The translations under genes and the position numbers were made by a program. Positions 52,532-61,098 of a stretch of 64,000 nt of DNA are shown in pieces; the first letter of the stretch is position 1, and every line of letters begins with the position of its first letter. The DNA is from Caballeronia pedi (GTDB lineage: Bacteria > Pseudomonadota > Gammaproteobacteria > Burkholderiales > Burkholderiaceae). The stretch is from NCBI RefSeq assembly GCF_001544915.2, contig NZ_FCOE02000019.1, positions 82,330 through 146,329 of the forward strand, written 5' to 3'. The notes under the pieces are model-generated. The model was given only the letters and a program-made list of their open reading frames with translations. It was not told the origin of the DNA and searched no databases.

Positions 52532-53842
52532 TTATTGCAGCGGCGCGTGCGCCGTCTCCTTGATGGTGAAGACCGTGAAGGTCGAGAGCACAGCGGCGAG
52601 CATCACGAAGTACGCGGGCGAAAGCGGCGAGCCCGTCGCCTTGATGAGCGCGATGGAGATCATCGGCGCAAAACCGCCGAACACCGCGTTGGCGATGCCG
52701 TAGCCGATCGACATCCACGTCGTGCGGATCTTCGTCGGAAAGAGTTCGGAGAGCACGGCTGGCCCGACGCCCGAGAAGATGCCGATGATCACGCCGCCCA
52801 GCACCTGCACCGCGCCGACAATCGCCGCCGATTTGTATTCGAGCATCAGATGGAAGATCGGATACGGCAGCACGAGGAACGCAATGCAGCCGATCGTATA
52901 GATGGGCTTGCGGCCGAAGCGGTCCGAGGCCGCGCCCCAGAACGGAATCGATGCCGTCATCATGATCAGGCCCGCCGTGTTGAGCCACAGCGCCGTCGAC
53001 GCGTTCATGCCGACGTACTTCGTCGTGAACGAGGGCAGATAGTTGAGCAGCACATAGAGCGACACCGTCCACACGATCACGAGACCGCAGGCCTGCAAGC
53101 CGAGCAGCGCGGGCGGGCGGCCTTTGGCTTTGGGCGCTTCATCGCTGGCGCTCTGGTAGACCGGCGTCTCCTCGCTGCGCTTGCGGATGATCCAGCCGAT
53201 CGGCCCGATCACGATCGCACCGACGATGAACGGCACGCGCCAGCCCCAGTCGAGCATGGCCTGCTGGCTGAGCAGCGTGGTCATGAGCGCGGCCGCACCC
53301 GAGCCGAGCAGCATGCCGCCGAGCGTGCTGCATTGCTGGAAGCTGCCGTAGAAGCCACGCTTGTTCGGCGGCGCCCATTCGACGAGAAACGCAACCGCGT
53401 TGCCCAGTTCACCGCCGACGGAAATGCCCTGCAGCATGCGCGCGGCGACGAGCAGGATCGGCGCCCAGATACCGATGGACGCATAGGTCGGCAGCAACGC
53501 CATGAAGAGCGTGGCGGCGGCCATCAGCGGCATGACGAAGGTGAGCGTCCACTTGCGGCCTTTCTTGTCGCCGAGCCAGCCGAAGATGATCGCGCCGAGC
53601 GGCCGCGCGGCGAAGCCGAGGCCGAACGCGCCGAAGGTGCCGAGCATGGCGGCGAAATCGTCGCCGGTGGGGAACATCACTTTGGCGATGACGGTCGCGA
53701 GAAACGCGTAGGTGCCGAAATCGAACCATTCGAGGATGTTGCCGACGACCGCGGCGGTGACGGCGCGGCTGGATTTGGAGGAGGCTTTCGGCGGATCGCT
53801 TGCGGCGTACGGACTGGCAACGGCGTTGGCGCGGTCGGTCAT
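52532..53842 (-). CDS. MFS transporter, MHS (ProP-like) type, probable hydroxyproline carrier
   Basis: 436 residues from ATG 53842 (MTDRANAVAS), with GGGAGTCACC as ribosome site; an ATG at 53893 adds an unlikely leader. Features: VGNILEWFDFGTYAFLATVIAKVMFP in helix 1, ARPLGAIIFGWLGDKKGRKWTLTF (motif A), and LQGISVGGELGNAVAFLVEWAPPNKRGF. The family includes proline, betaine and dicarboxylate symporters. As first gene of the hydroxyproline operon it very probably imports hydroxyproline or its dipeptides with protons. Confidence 0.88.
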   Translation of the reverse strand: MTDRANAVASPYAASDPPKASSKSSRAVTAAVVGNILEWFDFGTYAFLATVIAKVMFPTGDDFAAMLGTFGAFGLGFAARPLGAIIFGWLGDKKGRKWTLTFVMPLMAAATLFMALLPTYASIGIWAPILLVAARMLQGISVGGELGNAVAFLVEWAPPNKRGFYGSFQQCSTLGGMLLGSGAAALMTTLLSQQAMLDWGWRVPFIVGAIVIGPIGWIIRKRSEETPVYQSASDEAPKAKGRPPALLGLQACGLVIVWTVSLYVLLNYLPSFTTKYVGMNASTALWLNTAGLIMMTASIPFWGAASDRFGRKPIYTIGCIAFLVLPYPIFHLMLEYKSAAIVGAVQVLGGVIIGIFSGVGPAVLSELFPTKIRTTWMSIGYGIANAVFGGFAPMISIALIKATGSPLSPAYFVMLAAVLSTFTVFTIKETAHAPLQ

Positions 53843-53900
53843 GGTGACTCCCTCGGTCGCGTGGGGTGCGGTTCCGGGGGATTGTGCGCCCATATCAAAA

Positions 53901-53924
53901 TTGAATCAAGGATTTTGGATCCAA
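53901..53924. promoter_or_regulatory. FCD-GntR operator upstream of hydroxyproline operon
   Basis: TTGGATCCAA at 53915-53924 is a perfect 10-bp palindrome of the type bound by FCD-GntR proteins, and a TTGAATCAA near-palindrome lies just before it at 53901-53909. The pair is about 60-80 bp upstream of the first gene start, whose operon encodes a GntR-FCD regulator as its last gene. Confidence 0.6.
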
Positions 53925-54019
53925 TTTTGTCGAAAGCGTTCTCGTATGAACAAGGATTCCCCGGCAAGCCTCGAAACTCGTAGAGGCTTTCCGTTCCGTT
54001 CTACCGCGCGCTTGAATTC

Positions 54020-55786
54020 TTAGCGTGCGACGAACACCACCGGAGTGACGTCGCCGGAGACGTCCTTGTAGCCAAAGCTAAGATAAGTATTGCTATATCC
54101 CTTGCCCGCTGCGTCCGGTTTCAACTGTTGAACGGACCCTTGCGAACCACCGGCGTGAAAGATCGAGCCGGTCCTTGCGTCGTATTGAAGTTGCTGCAGC
54201 AATGGGCTGTTCGTCACGAGTATTGCTCTTTGCCGGTTGACTACGTCATAGATAACAATTGGATTCATACTCGGATCGGACCGGTTAACACTCTCCATGT
54301 CGGCTTCGTTGAAGAGGATGCGATCAGAGCCAATCGCTGACAAGTATTTCGGGTTCTTCTCCGGCAGGTCGGTCAACAAGCGTACCTCACCGCTTGCCAG
54401 ATCCACCTCTCCCAATTTGCCTTCGCTCGCCGACGTAAAGAAATAAGAATAGGCTTTTCTTGCGTCAGGCGTTAGCGCAAGCTGACGCCGATTGGACTCG
54501 TAACTGCCGCTTGGAACCGCGCCGAACTGATACGAGCGCGTGATCGAGCCATTCGTCAGATTCACTTTAAGAATCTCGCGTTTGTCTGCCGCCGGTGCGA
54601 CGGTGTCGGCCAGCACATAAACGCTTCCGCCATCGTCGCGGGCCGTAGCTATCCTGAGCAAGTCGTATTTCTCGGGTAGCACGATCGTCTTCGTCACCTT
54701 CCCGGAATCGGTGTCGACGATCCCAATCTTGTTTCCGTAGATTTCATAGAAATTGCGTCCATCTAGTGCAGGCAGAAGGCTGGCGTGGTTACGGTTGATG
54801 TATGCATCCAGTTGGCCGGTTTTGCTTATGACCGAATTGGTTGCTGTATCGATGGTCGCGAGGTGGGGCGCCAAACCTGTTGACTGTTTGCGCAGAGCCA
54901 AATGCACGCGTCTACCATCGGCGCTCGCATATAAACCACTGGCCGTCGAGTAGTCAGGAAAATCGAATGTGGCCTTCACGTCGCGAGTTGCGAAATCGTA
55001 AGCGGTGACTTGAACCGGTGCCGATCCACGCGTCAAAACGTAGATCGTTTCCCCGACCCGCCGCGCCCCATAATACTTCTGCGCCATCGTGATATCCGTC
55101 GCGCTCAGCTTGCCATTGCCGTTCCATTCCGGATTGCAGTAATTCATGATGGACGCCAGATCCCACGCGCCGATCATCGTGTCGCCATTCGTACCTTGCG
55201 CGGGCTCCTTGCAACTCGACGGCGTATCCGGCCGATTCTGCTCATGCGCGAAACCCAACGCATGGCCGAACTCGTGCGCGGCCACATTGCGAATGCAGTA
55301 TTCTTCGCGGCCTTGGCAACTCGTGCTCCAGTTCTTGAACGTGAAGTTGAGCGCCATCCCTCCGACCACGTTGTTCAGCATCGCGCCGAGCCCGCGGGTA
55401 TGCGGCCCGTTCGCGGCAATGTCCTCGACCGTAATCCGAATCCCGTAGTAGTTCGGATCGTTCGCGCATTGTTGCCAGCCGGTGAACTCGACGCCGGAGT
55501 TCTCCTCCCAGCTGTCCTGAACCGCACGACGAGTCCAGTCACGTTGAGTGGCATATTGCGCAAAATCGGCATTGCTCATGTCCCAGCAAACCCCGATTGG
55601 AACCTGCTTCCAGATGACGGTCGACAAAGCGTAGCCCTTAACCGTCGACTTGTCTTGCGCGCTGGATTGCTCTGCCGCGTTCTTGGCCGCCGCGCTCAGC
55701 GCGTCGGTGCTGCTGTCGCCTCCGCCGCATCCACTGATCAGCAATCCTGATAATAAGGCCAATAACAGCCCTCTCAGTTTTTTCAT
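54020..55786 (-). CDS. outer-membrane lipoprotein, astacin-like metalloprotease with beta-propeller-like C-terminus (copy 1)
   Basis: 588 residues from ATG 55786. Lipoprotein signal with lipobox LISGC (Cys20), no Asp at +2, so outer membrane sorting is expected. Zinc-protease motif HEFGHALGFAHE (His171, Glu172, His175, His181) and Met-turn SIMNY (Met214) put residues 50-245 in the metzincins, closest to astacins (HExxHxxGFxHE, EQNRPD). Six Cys (67, 107, 157, 164, 192, 217) suggest disulfides. Residues 250-588 contain repeated four-strand units with D-x3-G-x-V turns, like YVTN/Kelch-type propellers. Substrate unknown. Confidence 0.85.
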   Translation of the reverse strand: MKKLRGLLLALLSGLLISGCGGGDSSTDALSAAAKNAAEQSSAQDKSTVKGYALSTVIWKQVPIGVCWDMSNADFAQYATQRDWTRRAVQDSWEENSGVEFTGWQQCANDPNYYGIRITVEDIAANGPHTRGLGAMLNNVVGGMALNFTFKNWSTSCQGREEYCIRNVAAHEFGHALGFAHEQNRPDTPSSCKEPAQGTNGDTMIGAWDLASIMNYCNPEWNGNGKLSATDITMAQKYYGARRVGETIYVLTRGSAPVQVTAYDFATRDVKATFDFPDYSTASGLYASADGRRVHLALRKQSTGLAPHLATIDTATNSVISKTGQLDAYINRNHASLLPALDGRNFYEIYGNKIGIVDTDSGKVTKTIVLPEKYDLLRIATARDDGGSVYVLADTVAPAADKREILKVNLTNGSITRSYQFGAVPSGSYESNRRQLALTPDARKAYSYFFTSASEGKLGEVDLASGEVRLLTDLPEKNPKYLSAIGSDRILFNEADMESVNRSDPSMNPIVIYDVVNRQRAILVTNSPLLQQLQYDARTGSIFHAGGSQGSVQQLKPDAAGKGYSNTYLSFGYKDVSGDVTPVVFVAR

Positions 55787-55807
55787 TTTCCGCTCCGTTT
55801 TCGAAAG

Positions 55808-55829
55808 GCCACGCATCCTCGGGCGTGGC
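55808..55829 (-). other. 5'-leader hairpin of protease copy 1
   Basis: GCCACGC (55808-55814) and GCGTGGC (55823-55829) pair around an 8-nt loop containing TCCTC, between the promoter region and the start codon. A similar hairpin with TCCTC in its loop precedes copy 2. Confidence 0.5.
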
Positions 55830-55845
55830 AAGAGCAGTATATTTT

Positions 55846-55882
55846 CGTTTTGTAATGAACATATAACTTCCATTACAAAACG
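55846..55882. promoter_or_regulatory. 37-bp dyad upstream of protease copy 1
   Basis: CGTTTTGTAATG (55846-55857) and CATTACAAAACG (55871-55882) are exact reverse complements, 12 bp each, separated by 13 bp of AT-rich sequence. It lies 60-96 bp upstream of the start codon, in the promoter position. Copy 2 keeps only a right-arm remnant. A dimeric regulator binding site is inferred. The surrounding 55887-56084 stretch shows nothing else. Confidence 0.6.
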
Positions 55883-56084
55883 TTTCCAAAAAACTTCACT
55901 GTTCACGTAGGTGCGTCAACTATTGATCATCAAAAAGTGATAAGTGAGAAGCGCGCCAAAGCGTGCGAGCTCGTGCCAACAGCATCGTCGCGTCGCGATG
56001 CAGATTTCGTGAGCTCCTCGACTATCTCGAAATTGAGTCGGACCGTGGAATCGAAAGAGACGAAGCGCCGCGTTCAAGGCGCAT

Positions 56085-56121
56085 AAAAAACGCCAGGCCT
56101 CGAAGCATCCGAGGCCTGGCG
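56085..56121 (-). terminator. intrinsic terminator of protease copy 2
   Basis: A 12-bp perfect stem, CGCCAGGCCTCG / CGAGGCCTGGCG (56091-56102 and 56110-56121), 7-nt loop, followed on the minus strand by six T residues. It lies 107 bp after the copy 2 stop codon and separates it from copy 1. Confidence 0.92.
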
Positions 56122-56228
56122 GCTATGTCAAAACTGATCGGCAAGGTGGCCGGGTGCCGGAGATCGAGGAACGAGCGGGGTTTCGAGTTGCCCGCCGTGA
56201 CCTCGCAGCGGTCTATCCAAGACAGAGA

Positions 56229-57947
56229 TTATTTGCGAAGAAATGCAAAGAAATCTCCGAACGACGAATAGTGCATTCCGCCCTTGGTCGAGTACGCCAA
56301 CTTGAGATCAACGTCCTTATACGTTCCGTCGTCCTGCCGGTCGAACTGACTGAAATCGGACGACTTCAGTACAAAGATCGATTGCGATTTCGGGTCAAAT
56401 TGAATCTGCCTAACCGCTGTGCTCAGAACGCCGAGGGTCGATTTCACGCCCTTTTGCACGTCGTACAGGATGACCGGATTGAGCGTGGAGCTATTGTTGG
56501 TAAAGACGATCTGTTGATTGTTGATTGTCTGGATATGCAAGGGGTTCAACTCGGTAAGCGCGGCGAACTCTCTCACAGCACCACTCGTCATGTCCAGTTC
56601 TCTCACACGCTGCTCATAGTTTGGCGAGCTAGGACCGTCAAAGTAAGCTCGTTTCCCATCGGGCGTAACAGCAAGCTCGTTCCTATAGGGATTCCAATCT
56701 CCGAGCTCGAACGTCTTCACTACATTCAGCCCATTCGCACTCAGTTTGAGAATCCAGTCCCGCTTCAGGCCGCTATTCGATGCCAGCGCGTAGATCACAT
56801 CTGAATCGTCCGAGGCCGTGGCGACTTGACTCACACGCAGTCCCTGAGGAGCAGAAATGGTTCCCTTCAACGCGCCATTAGCCGCATCGAAGACGCTTAC
56901 CGACTCTGCAGCGATAAATATGCGCGAGTTGTCCGAAGAGACCTTCATACCGAGAACTGACGAACTCAAGTTAAGGCCCGAAACCCAGGCAATCGAATTG
57001 CTCGCAACATCGAAGGCGGCCAGGTACTGCTGATTACCAGCTTCATTGGCAAGCACAAAATACATCCGACGCCCGTCCGGACTCGATCGCATCAACGAAG
57101 CCCGGTCATAGGGAACGGCGACACCAAGATCGATTTCCTTGACGATCGCACGAGTCGCGTAGTCGTACACCGTCAGATGAACCGGAGCGACTTCACGTGT
57201 CACTTCATAGAACACCGCTTGCCGGCGCGGGCCGTAGAATTTCTGCGCCATCTCGATGTCGGTGGGGCTCAGTTTGCCGTCGCCGTTCCACTTAGGATTG
57301 CAGTAATTCATGACCGACGCGAGATCCCACGGACCGACCATCGTATCGCCCTTGGTGCCCTGTGCGGGCTCGATACACGACGATGGTGTGTCCGGCCGAT
57401 TCTGCTCATGCGCAAAGCCCAGCGCATGACCGAATTCGTGCGCGGCGATCCGACGAATGCAATATTCCTCGCGCCCTTGACAACTCGGACTCCAGTTCTT
57501 GAAGGTGAAATTGAGCGCCATTCCGCCTTGAGCGTTGTTCAACATCGCACCCAGACCCCACGTGTGCGGCGCGCTGCCGACGATGTCCTCCACCGAGATC
57601 CGTATGCCGTAGTAGTTCGGATCATTCGTGCACTGCTGCCAACCGGAAAATTCGACGCCGGAATTCTGCTCCCAGGTCTCCTCGACCGCGAGCCGAGTCC
57701 AGTTGCGCTCCGCGGAATACCGTGCGAAATCCGCATTATTCAAGTCCCAGCAAGTACCGATAGGCACCCGATCCCAAATAACGGTCGACAACGCATAGCC
57801 CTTCACCGTGGCCTTGTCCTGCGCGGCAGACTGTTCGACTGAAGTCTTGGCCGTGGAACTCACTCCATTGGTGCCGCCACCGTCGCCACAACCGCTAATA
57901 AGCAATCCTGACAATAATGCCAGGGCTAAACCTTTTAAACCCTTCAT
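56229..57947 (-). CDS. outer-membrane lipoprotein, astacin-like metalloprotease with beta-propeller-like C-terminus (copy 2)
   Basis: 572 residues from ATG 57947, ribosome site CGGAGAAGAAG. Same layout as copy 1: lipobox LISGC with Cys20, HEFGHALGFAHE with His170, Glu171, His174 and His180, Met-turn SVMNY (Met213), and six Cys in matching positions. The protease halves of copies 1 and 2 are very similar, whereas the C-terminal propeller-like parts have diverged much more, suggesting different binding targets. It has its own terminator and promoter-like upstream sequence. GC is lower than in the flanking operons. Confidence 0.85.
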   Translation of the reverse strand: MKGLKGLALALLSGLLISGCGDGGGTNGVSSTAKTSVEQSAAQDKATVKGYALSTVIWDRVPIGTCWDLNNADFARYSAERNWTRLAVEETWEQNSGVEFSGWQQCTNDPNYYGIRISVEDIVGSAPHTWGLGAMLNNAQGGMALNFTFKNWSPSCQGREEYCIRRIAAHEFGHALGFAHEQNRPDTPSSCIEPAQGTKGDTMVGPWDLASVMNYCNPKWNGDGKLSPTDIEMAQKFYGPRRQAVFYEVTREVAPVHLTVYDYATRAIVKEIDLGVAVPYDRASLMRSSPDGRRMYFVLANEAGNQQYLAAFDVASNSIAWVSGLNLSSSVLGMKVSSDNSRIFIAAESVSVFDAANGALKGTISAPQGLRVSQVATASDDSDVIYALASNSGLKRDWILKLSANGLNVVKTFELGDWNPYRNELAVTPDGKRAYFDGPSSPNYEQRVRELDMTSGAVREFAALTELNPLHIQTINNQQIVFTNNSSTLNPVILYDVQKGVKSTLGVLSTAVRQIQFDPKSQSIFVLKSSDFSQFDRQDDGTYKDVDLKLAYSTKGGMHYSSFGDFFAFLRK

Positions 57948-57968
57948 CTTCTTCTCCGTAATGACTGC

Positions 57969-57988
57969 CCACGCGTCCTCACGCGTGG
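57969..57988 (-). other. 5'-leader hairpin of protease copy 2
   Basis: CCACGCG (57969-57975) and CGCGTGG (57982-57988) pair around TCCTCA. Position and loop sequence match the hairpin before copy 1, so the element was duplicated with the gene and kept. Confidence 0.5.
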
Positions 57989-58167
57989 TAGGAGAAGTAT
58001 ATTTTCAGCGCGCTATCAAACTGACACGTCCATTACAGAATATTTCCAAACTTCCCCGAGTTTCGTGTCAAATTTTGATCAATTGCTTTTAGGCGATCAT
58101 TCGATGAATGCTCTTGCGAAAAGGCAATTACCGAAAGCGTTCAATCTCGGAAGAATCGTGTCAAGCC

Positions 58168-58878
58168 TCACCGAGCCCCATAAAACCTCTGCGCCATGAC
58201 AATGTCCGTCGTGCTCAACTGCCCGTTGCCATTCCAGTCCGGATTGCAGTAATTCATGATCGATGCCAGATCCCACGCACCGATCAACGTATCGCCATAC
58301 GTACCTTGCGCAGGCTCCTTGCATGTCGATGGCGTATCCGGCCGATTCTGCTCGTGCGCAAAACCCATCGCATGACCAAATTCATGCGCGGCGATATTGC
58401 GAATGCAATACTCTTCGCGACCCACGCAACTCGTGCTCCAGTTGTGGAACGTGAAGTTGAGCACCATGCCGCCCACCACGTTGTTCAGCGTCGTTCCGAG
58501 TCCTTGTGTATGCGGCCCGTTCGTGGCGTTATCCTCGATCGAAATCCGTATACCGTAGTAGTTCGGATTACTGGTGCATTGCTGCCAGCCCGTGAACGTC
58601 ACGCCGGAATGCGCCTGCCAGCTCGCCTCGACCGCGAGACGGCTCCAGGTGCGTTGATTGGTATACAGCGCGAAATCCGCATTGCTCATGTCCCAGCAAA
58701 CGCCGATAGGCTCCTGCTTCCAGATAACGGTCGACAACGCGTAACCCTTTGCTGTGGCCTTATCCTGCTCGCTTGCCTGCTTCGCCGCGCTCGCAGCGTC
58801 GCTGCTATCGCTTCCGCCGCACCCGCTAACCAGCATTCCTAACAATAATGCAAATGACCACGCTCTGATTCGGCTCAT
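58168..58878 (-). CDS. lipoprotein astacin-like metalloprotease, protease domain only (copy 3)
   Basis: 236 residues from ATG 58878 (MSRIRAW); an ATG at 58896 would precede a less typical signal. Lipobox LVSGC (Cys20), HEFGHAMGFAHE with His165, Glu166, His169 and His175, Met-turn SIMNY (Met208) and six Cys at positions equivalent to the longer copies. It stops at FYGAR, exactly where copies 1 and 2 pass from protease to propeller; no leftover propeller sequence was recognised downstream. All catalytic residues are intact, so it is a short form, not an obvious pseudogene. Confidence 0.85.
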   Translation of the reverse strand: MSRIRAWSFALLLGMLVSGCGGSDSSDAASAAKQASEQDKATAKGYALSTVIWKQEPIGVCWDMSNADFALYTNQRTWSRLAVEASWQAHSGVTFTGWQQCTSNPNYYGIRISIEDNATNGPHTQGLGTTLNNVVGGMVLNFTFHNWSTSCVGREEYCIRNIAAHEFGHAMGFAHEQNRPDTPSTCKEPAQGTYGDTLIGAWDLASIMNYCNPDWNGNGQLSTTDIVMAQRFYGAR

Positions 58879-58962
58879 CTTATTCTCCCGAGTCACTCAG
58901 CAGAATTATATTTCGCGATGAGCCGTCAAACTCGAATGGTCATTCCATAAGATCCAGGAAAA

Positions 58963-60354
58963 TCAACGATTTCGCCCGCGAGCGCTTTCGAATGTCGCGG
59001 TTACGATCACCCCGCGCCCCGGATGCTCCCGCTGGCCGAGCCGAATCTCTCCCCGATGCGCCTGCACGATTTCCTTCGCAATCGCGAGCCCCAGACCCGT
59101 CCCTTCCACATCCGCCGCAGCGCGATAAAACGGCTCGAACACACGACTGCGCGCTTCCGCTGGAATGCCGGGGCCGTCATCGGTGACGGTCAGCGTGACG
59201 CGTTGCGCATCGCGCTTGACGGCGACGGTCACGTGCCCACCCGCCTGCGTATATCGAATCGCATTTTCGGCGACGTTGTGCACCAGCGCCGACAACAATC
59301 CCTCATGCCCGATCATCCACGCCGCCTCGACCAGCTCCGCGCCCAGATCGATCTCGCGCTTCTGCGCGAACATCGCAAGATCTTCGACGACGTTCTGCGC
59401 GATCGCGGCAAGATCGACCTCATGCTTCGCAAGCTGCGTATAGTCCGCCGCTTCAGCCTGCGCGAGCAGCAACAGCTTGTTGGTGAGCCCGACCATCGAG
59501 CGGTTGCTTCGCTGCATCGCCGCCAGCGCTTCTTGCAACGACGGCGCCATCTCACGATGCTGCCGTGCGAACTGCAATTGCGTCTCCAGCAAGGTCAGCG
59601 GCGTGCGCAACTGATGCGCCGCATCCGCGATGAAGCGCCGCTGCGCCGCCACCTGAAGCCCGAGCCGCGCGATGCACTGATTGATCGCCTCGACGATCGG
59701 CCGCAACTCCGTATGCAAACGCTCGACGCGCAGGGGTTCGAGCTGCATCGGATCGCGGTCCATCACTTCCTTCTTCACCTTCAGCAGCGGCCGCAATTCG
59801 AACGTCAGTCCGATGCACGCGAGCGCGACCGCGAGCAACACCATCTCGATCTGCCGCACGAGCTGCGGACGCCAGAGTTCGCGAATCATCGCGTCGCGCG
59901 ACGCCTGCGTCTTGCCGACCGAGACGAGCACGCGCCGGATCGCGCCGTTGTCGTACATCTGGCGCACGAAGCCGACGGCACGAATCGGCTTGCCGTGCAG
60001 ATCGGCGTCGTAGTACATCGGCGTATCGTGGATCGCGGCGGTCGGTCCGAGCGGAAAATCGGGCGCGCCCGCGAGCAGACGGCCATCGTCGACGCTCACG
60101 TTGTAGAAAACCTGATCGCCCTGAGGCGACGCGAACACTTCGAGCGCGGCTGGCGGAACATCGACGAGCAAGCGGCCGTCCGACCACTCGACTTCTCCCG
60201 CGATCATCCGCGCAGATGCGAGCAGCGTGTTCTCCTGCACGAGATCGGCGGTGTGGCGCGCGTTGTCGTACGCGGCCTTGCCGGTCACAAACACGTAGAA
60301 CGCGAGCGGCACGAGCAGCCACCACAGCAGGCGAACGCGCAGGCTATTGGTCAT
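58963..60354 (-). CDS. sensor histidine kinase, TctE/QseC-like
   Basis: 463 residues from ATG 60354, overlapping the response-regulator gene by 11 bp. Two membrane helices (about 8-24 and 168-187) flank a periplasmic 2CSK-type sensor region. Phospho-acceptor His247 lies in FIADAAHQLRTPLTLLETQL, N-box HNVAENAIRYTQ, and G-boxes DDGPGIP and GTGLGLAIAKEIV. TctE-type kinases sense tricarboxylates, but other ligands occur. Being divergent from the ABC importer suggests control of that importer. Confidence 0.93.
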   Translation of the reverse strand: MTNSLRVRLLWWLLVPLAFYVFVTGKAAYDNARHTADLVQENTLLASARMIAGEVEWSDGRLLVDVPPAALEVFASPQGDQVFYNVSVDDGRLLAGAPDFPLGPTAAIHDTPMYYDADLHGKPIRAVGFVRQMYDNGAIRRVLVSVGKTQASRDAMIRELWRPQLVRQIEMVLLAVALACIGLTFELRPLLKVKKEVMDRDPMQLEPLRVERLHTELRPIVEAINQCIARLGLQVAAQRRFIADAAHQLRTPLTLLETQLQFARQHREMAPSLQEALAAMQRSNRSMVGLTNKLLLLAQAEAADYTQLAKHEVDLAAIAQNVVEDLAMFAQKREIDLGAELVEAAWMIGHEGLLSALVHNVAENAIRYTQAGGHVTVAVKRDAQRVTLTVTDDGPGIPAEARSRVFEPFYRAAADVEGTGLGLAIAKEIVQAHRGEIRLGQREHPGRGVIVTATFESARGRNR

Positions 60355-61021
60355 CGTCCTTCTTGCGCAACAGATAGCCGAGTCCGCGCAGCGTGACGAT
60401 CGCGGCGGAACTGCCGTCCAGCTTCTTGCGCAGCCGCGACACGTAAATTTCGAGCGCGTCTTCGCTCGGGCTGTCCTCGTGCGTGAAGATCGCATCCAGC
60501 AACGACGCCTTCGACACCGTCTTGCCCAGCCGCAATATCAGCGCTTCGAGCACGCTGCGCTCGCGCGGCGTCACGTTGAGCGGCGCGCCTTTCATCGTGA
60601 ACTGGCGCGTGTCGATATCGAAGACGAGATCGCCGCACGACACCTCGTTCGCCGTCGATGACGTGCGCCGCCGGATCATCACCTTCACGCGCGCGACCAG
60701 CTCGCGGACCTCGAACGGCTTCACCAGGTAATCGTCGGCGCCCGCGCCGAGCAACTCCACTTTCTCGTCGATGGAGCCGCTCGCGGTCAGGATCATCACC
60801 GGCGTCGCGTCGCCACGCTGGCGCATTCGTCGCAGCACGTTCTTGCCTGACAGGCGCGGCAGGTTGAGATCGAGCAGCACGACATCGTATTGATTGGTGC
60901 GCAACAGTTGATCGGCGGACTCGCCATCCTGCACGGTTTCGAGTGCGAAGGATTCCTGTTCCAGCATCTTGGCGAGCCAGAGCGACAGCGTCGGATTGTC
61001 TTCGATCAGCAGCAGTTTCAT
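60344..61021 (-). CDS. OmpR/TctD-type response regulator
   Basis: 225 residues from ATG 61021 (MKLLLIEDN). Receiver with acidic pair Glu7-Asp8, phospho-acceptor Asp51 (VVLLDLNLP), switch Thr (MILTASG) and Lys (YLVKPFE); the C-terminal winged helix is NVTPRERSVLEALILRLGKTVSKASLLDAIFTHED ... YVSRLRKKLDGSSAAIVTLRGLGYLL. First gene of the two-component pair. It starts 170 bp from the divergent importer gene, with a 9-bp-arm dyad between them. Confidence 0.93.
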   Translation of the reverse strand: MKLLLIEDNPTLSLWLAKMLEQESFALETVQDGESADQLLRTNQYDVVLLDLNLPRLSGKNVLRRMRQRGDATPVMILTASGSIDEKVELLGAGADDYLVKPFEVRELVARVKVMIRRRTSSTANEVSCGDLVFDIDTRQFTMKGAPLNVTPRERSVLEALILRLGKTVSKASLLDAIFTHEDSPSEDALEIYVSRLRKKLDGSSAAIVTLRGLGYLLRKKDDDQ

Positions 61022-61046
61022 GGTGGCGCGATTGTATTGGCTTCGA

Positions 61047-61082
61047 CGAAACATGATGCATCGGGTTAACACCCATGTTTCG
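61047..61082. promoter_or_regulatory. inverted repeat in the divergent regulator/importer region
   Basis: CGAAACATG (61047-61055) and CATGTTTCG (61074-61082) are exact reverse complements with an 18-bp spacer. It lies just upstream of the importer promoter and of the response-regulator start, a natural place for the response regulator or another dimer to bind. Confidence 0.5.
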
Positions 61083-61098
61083 CTATCGACACAGAAAG

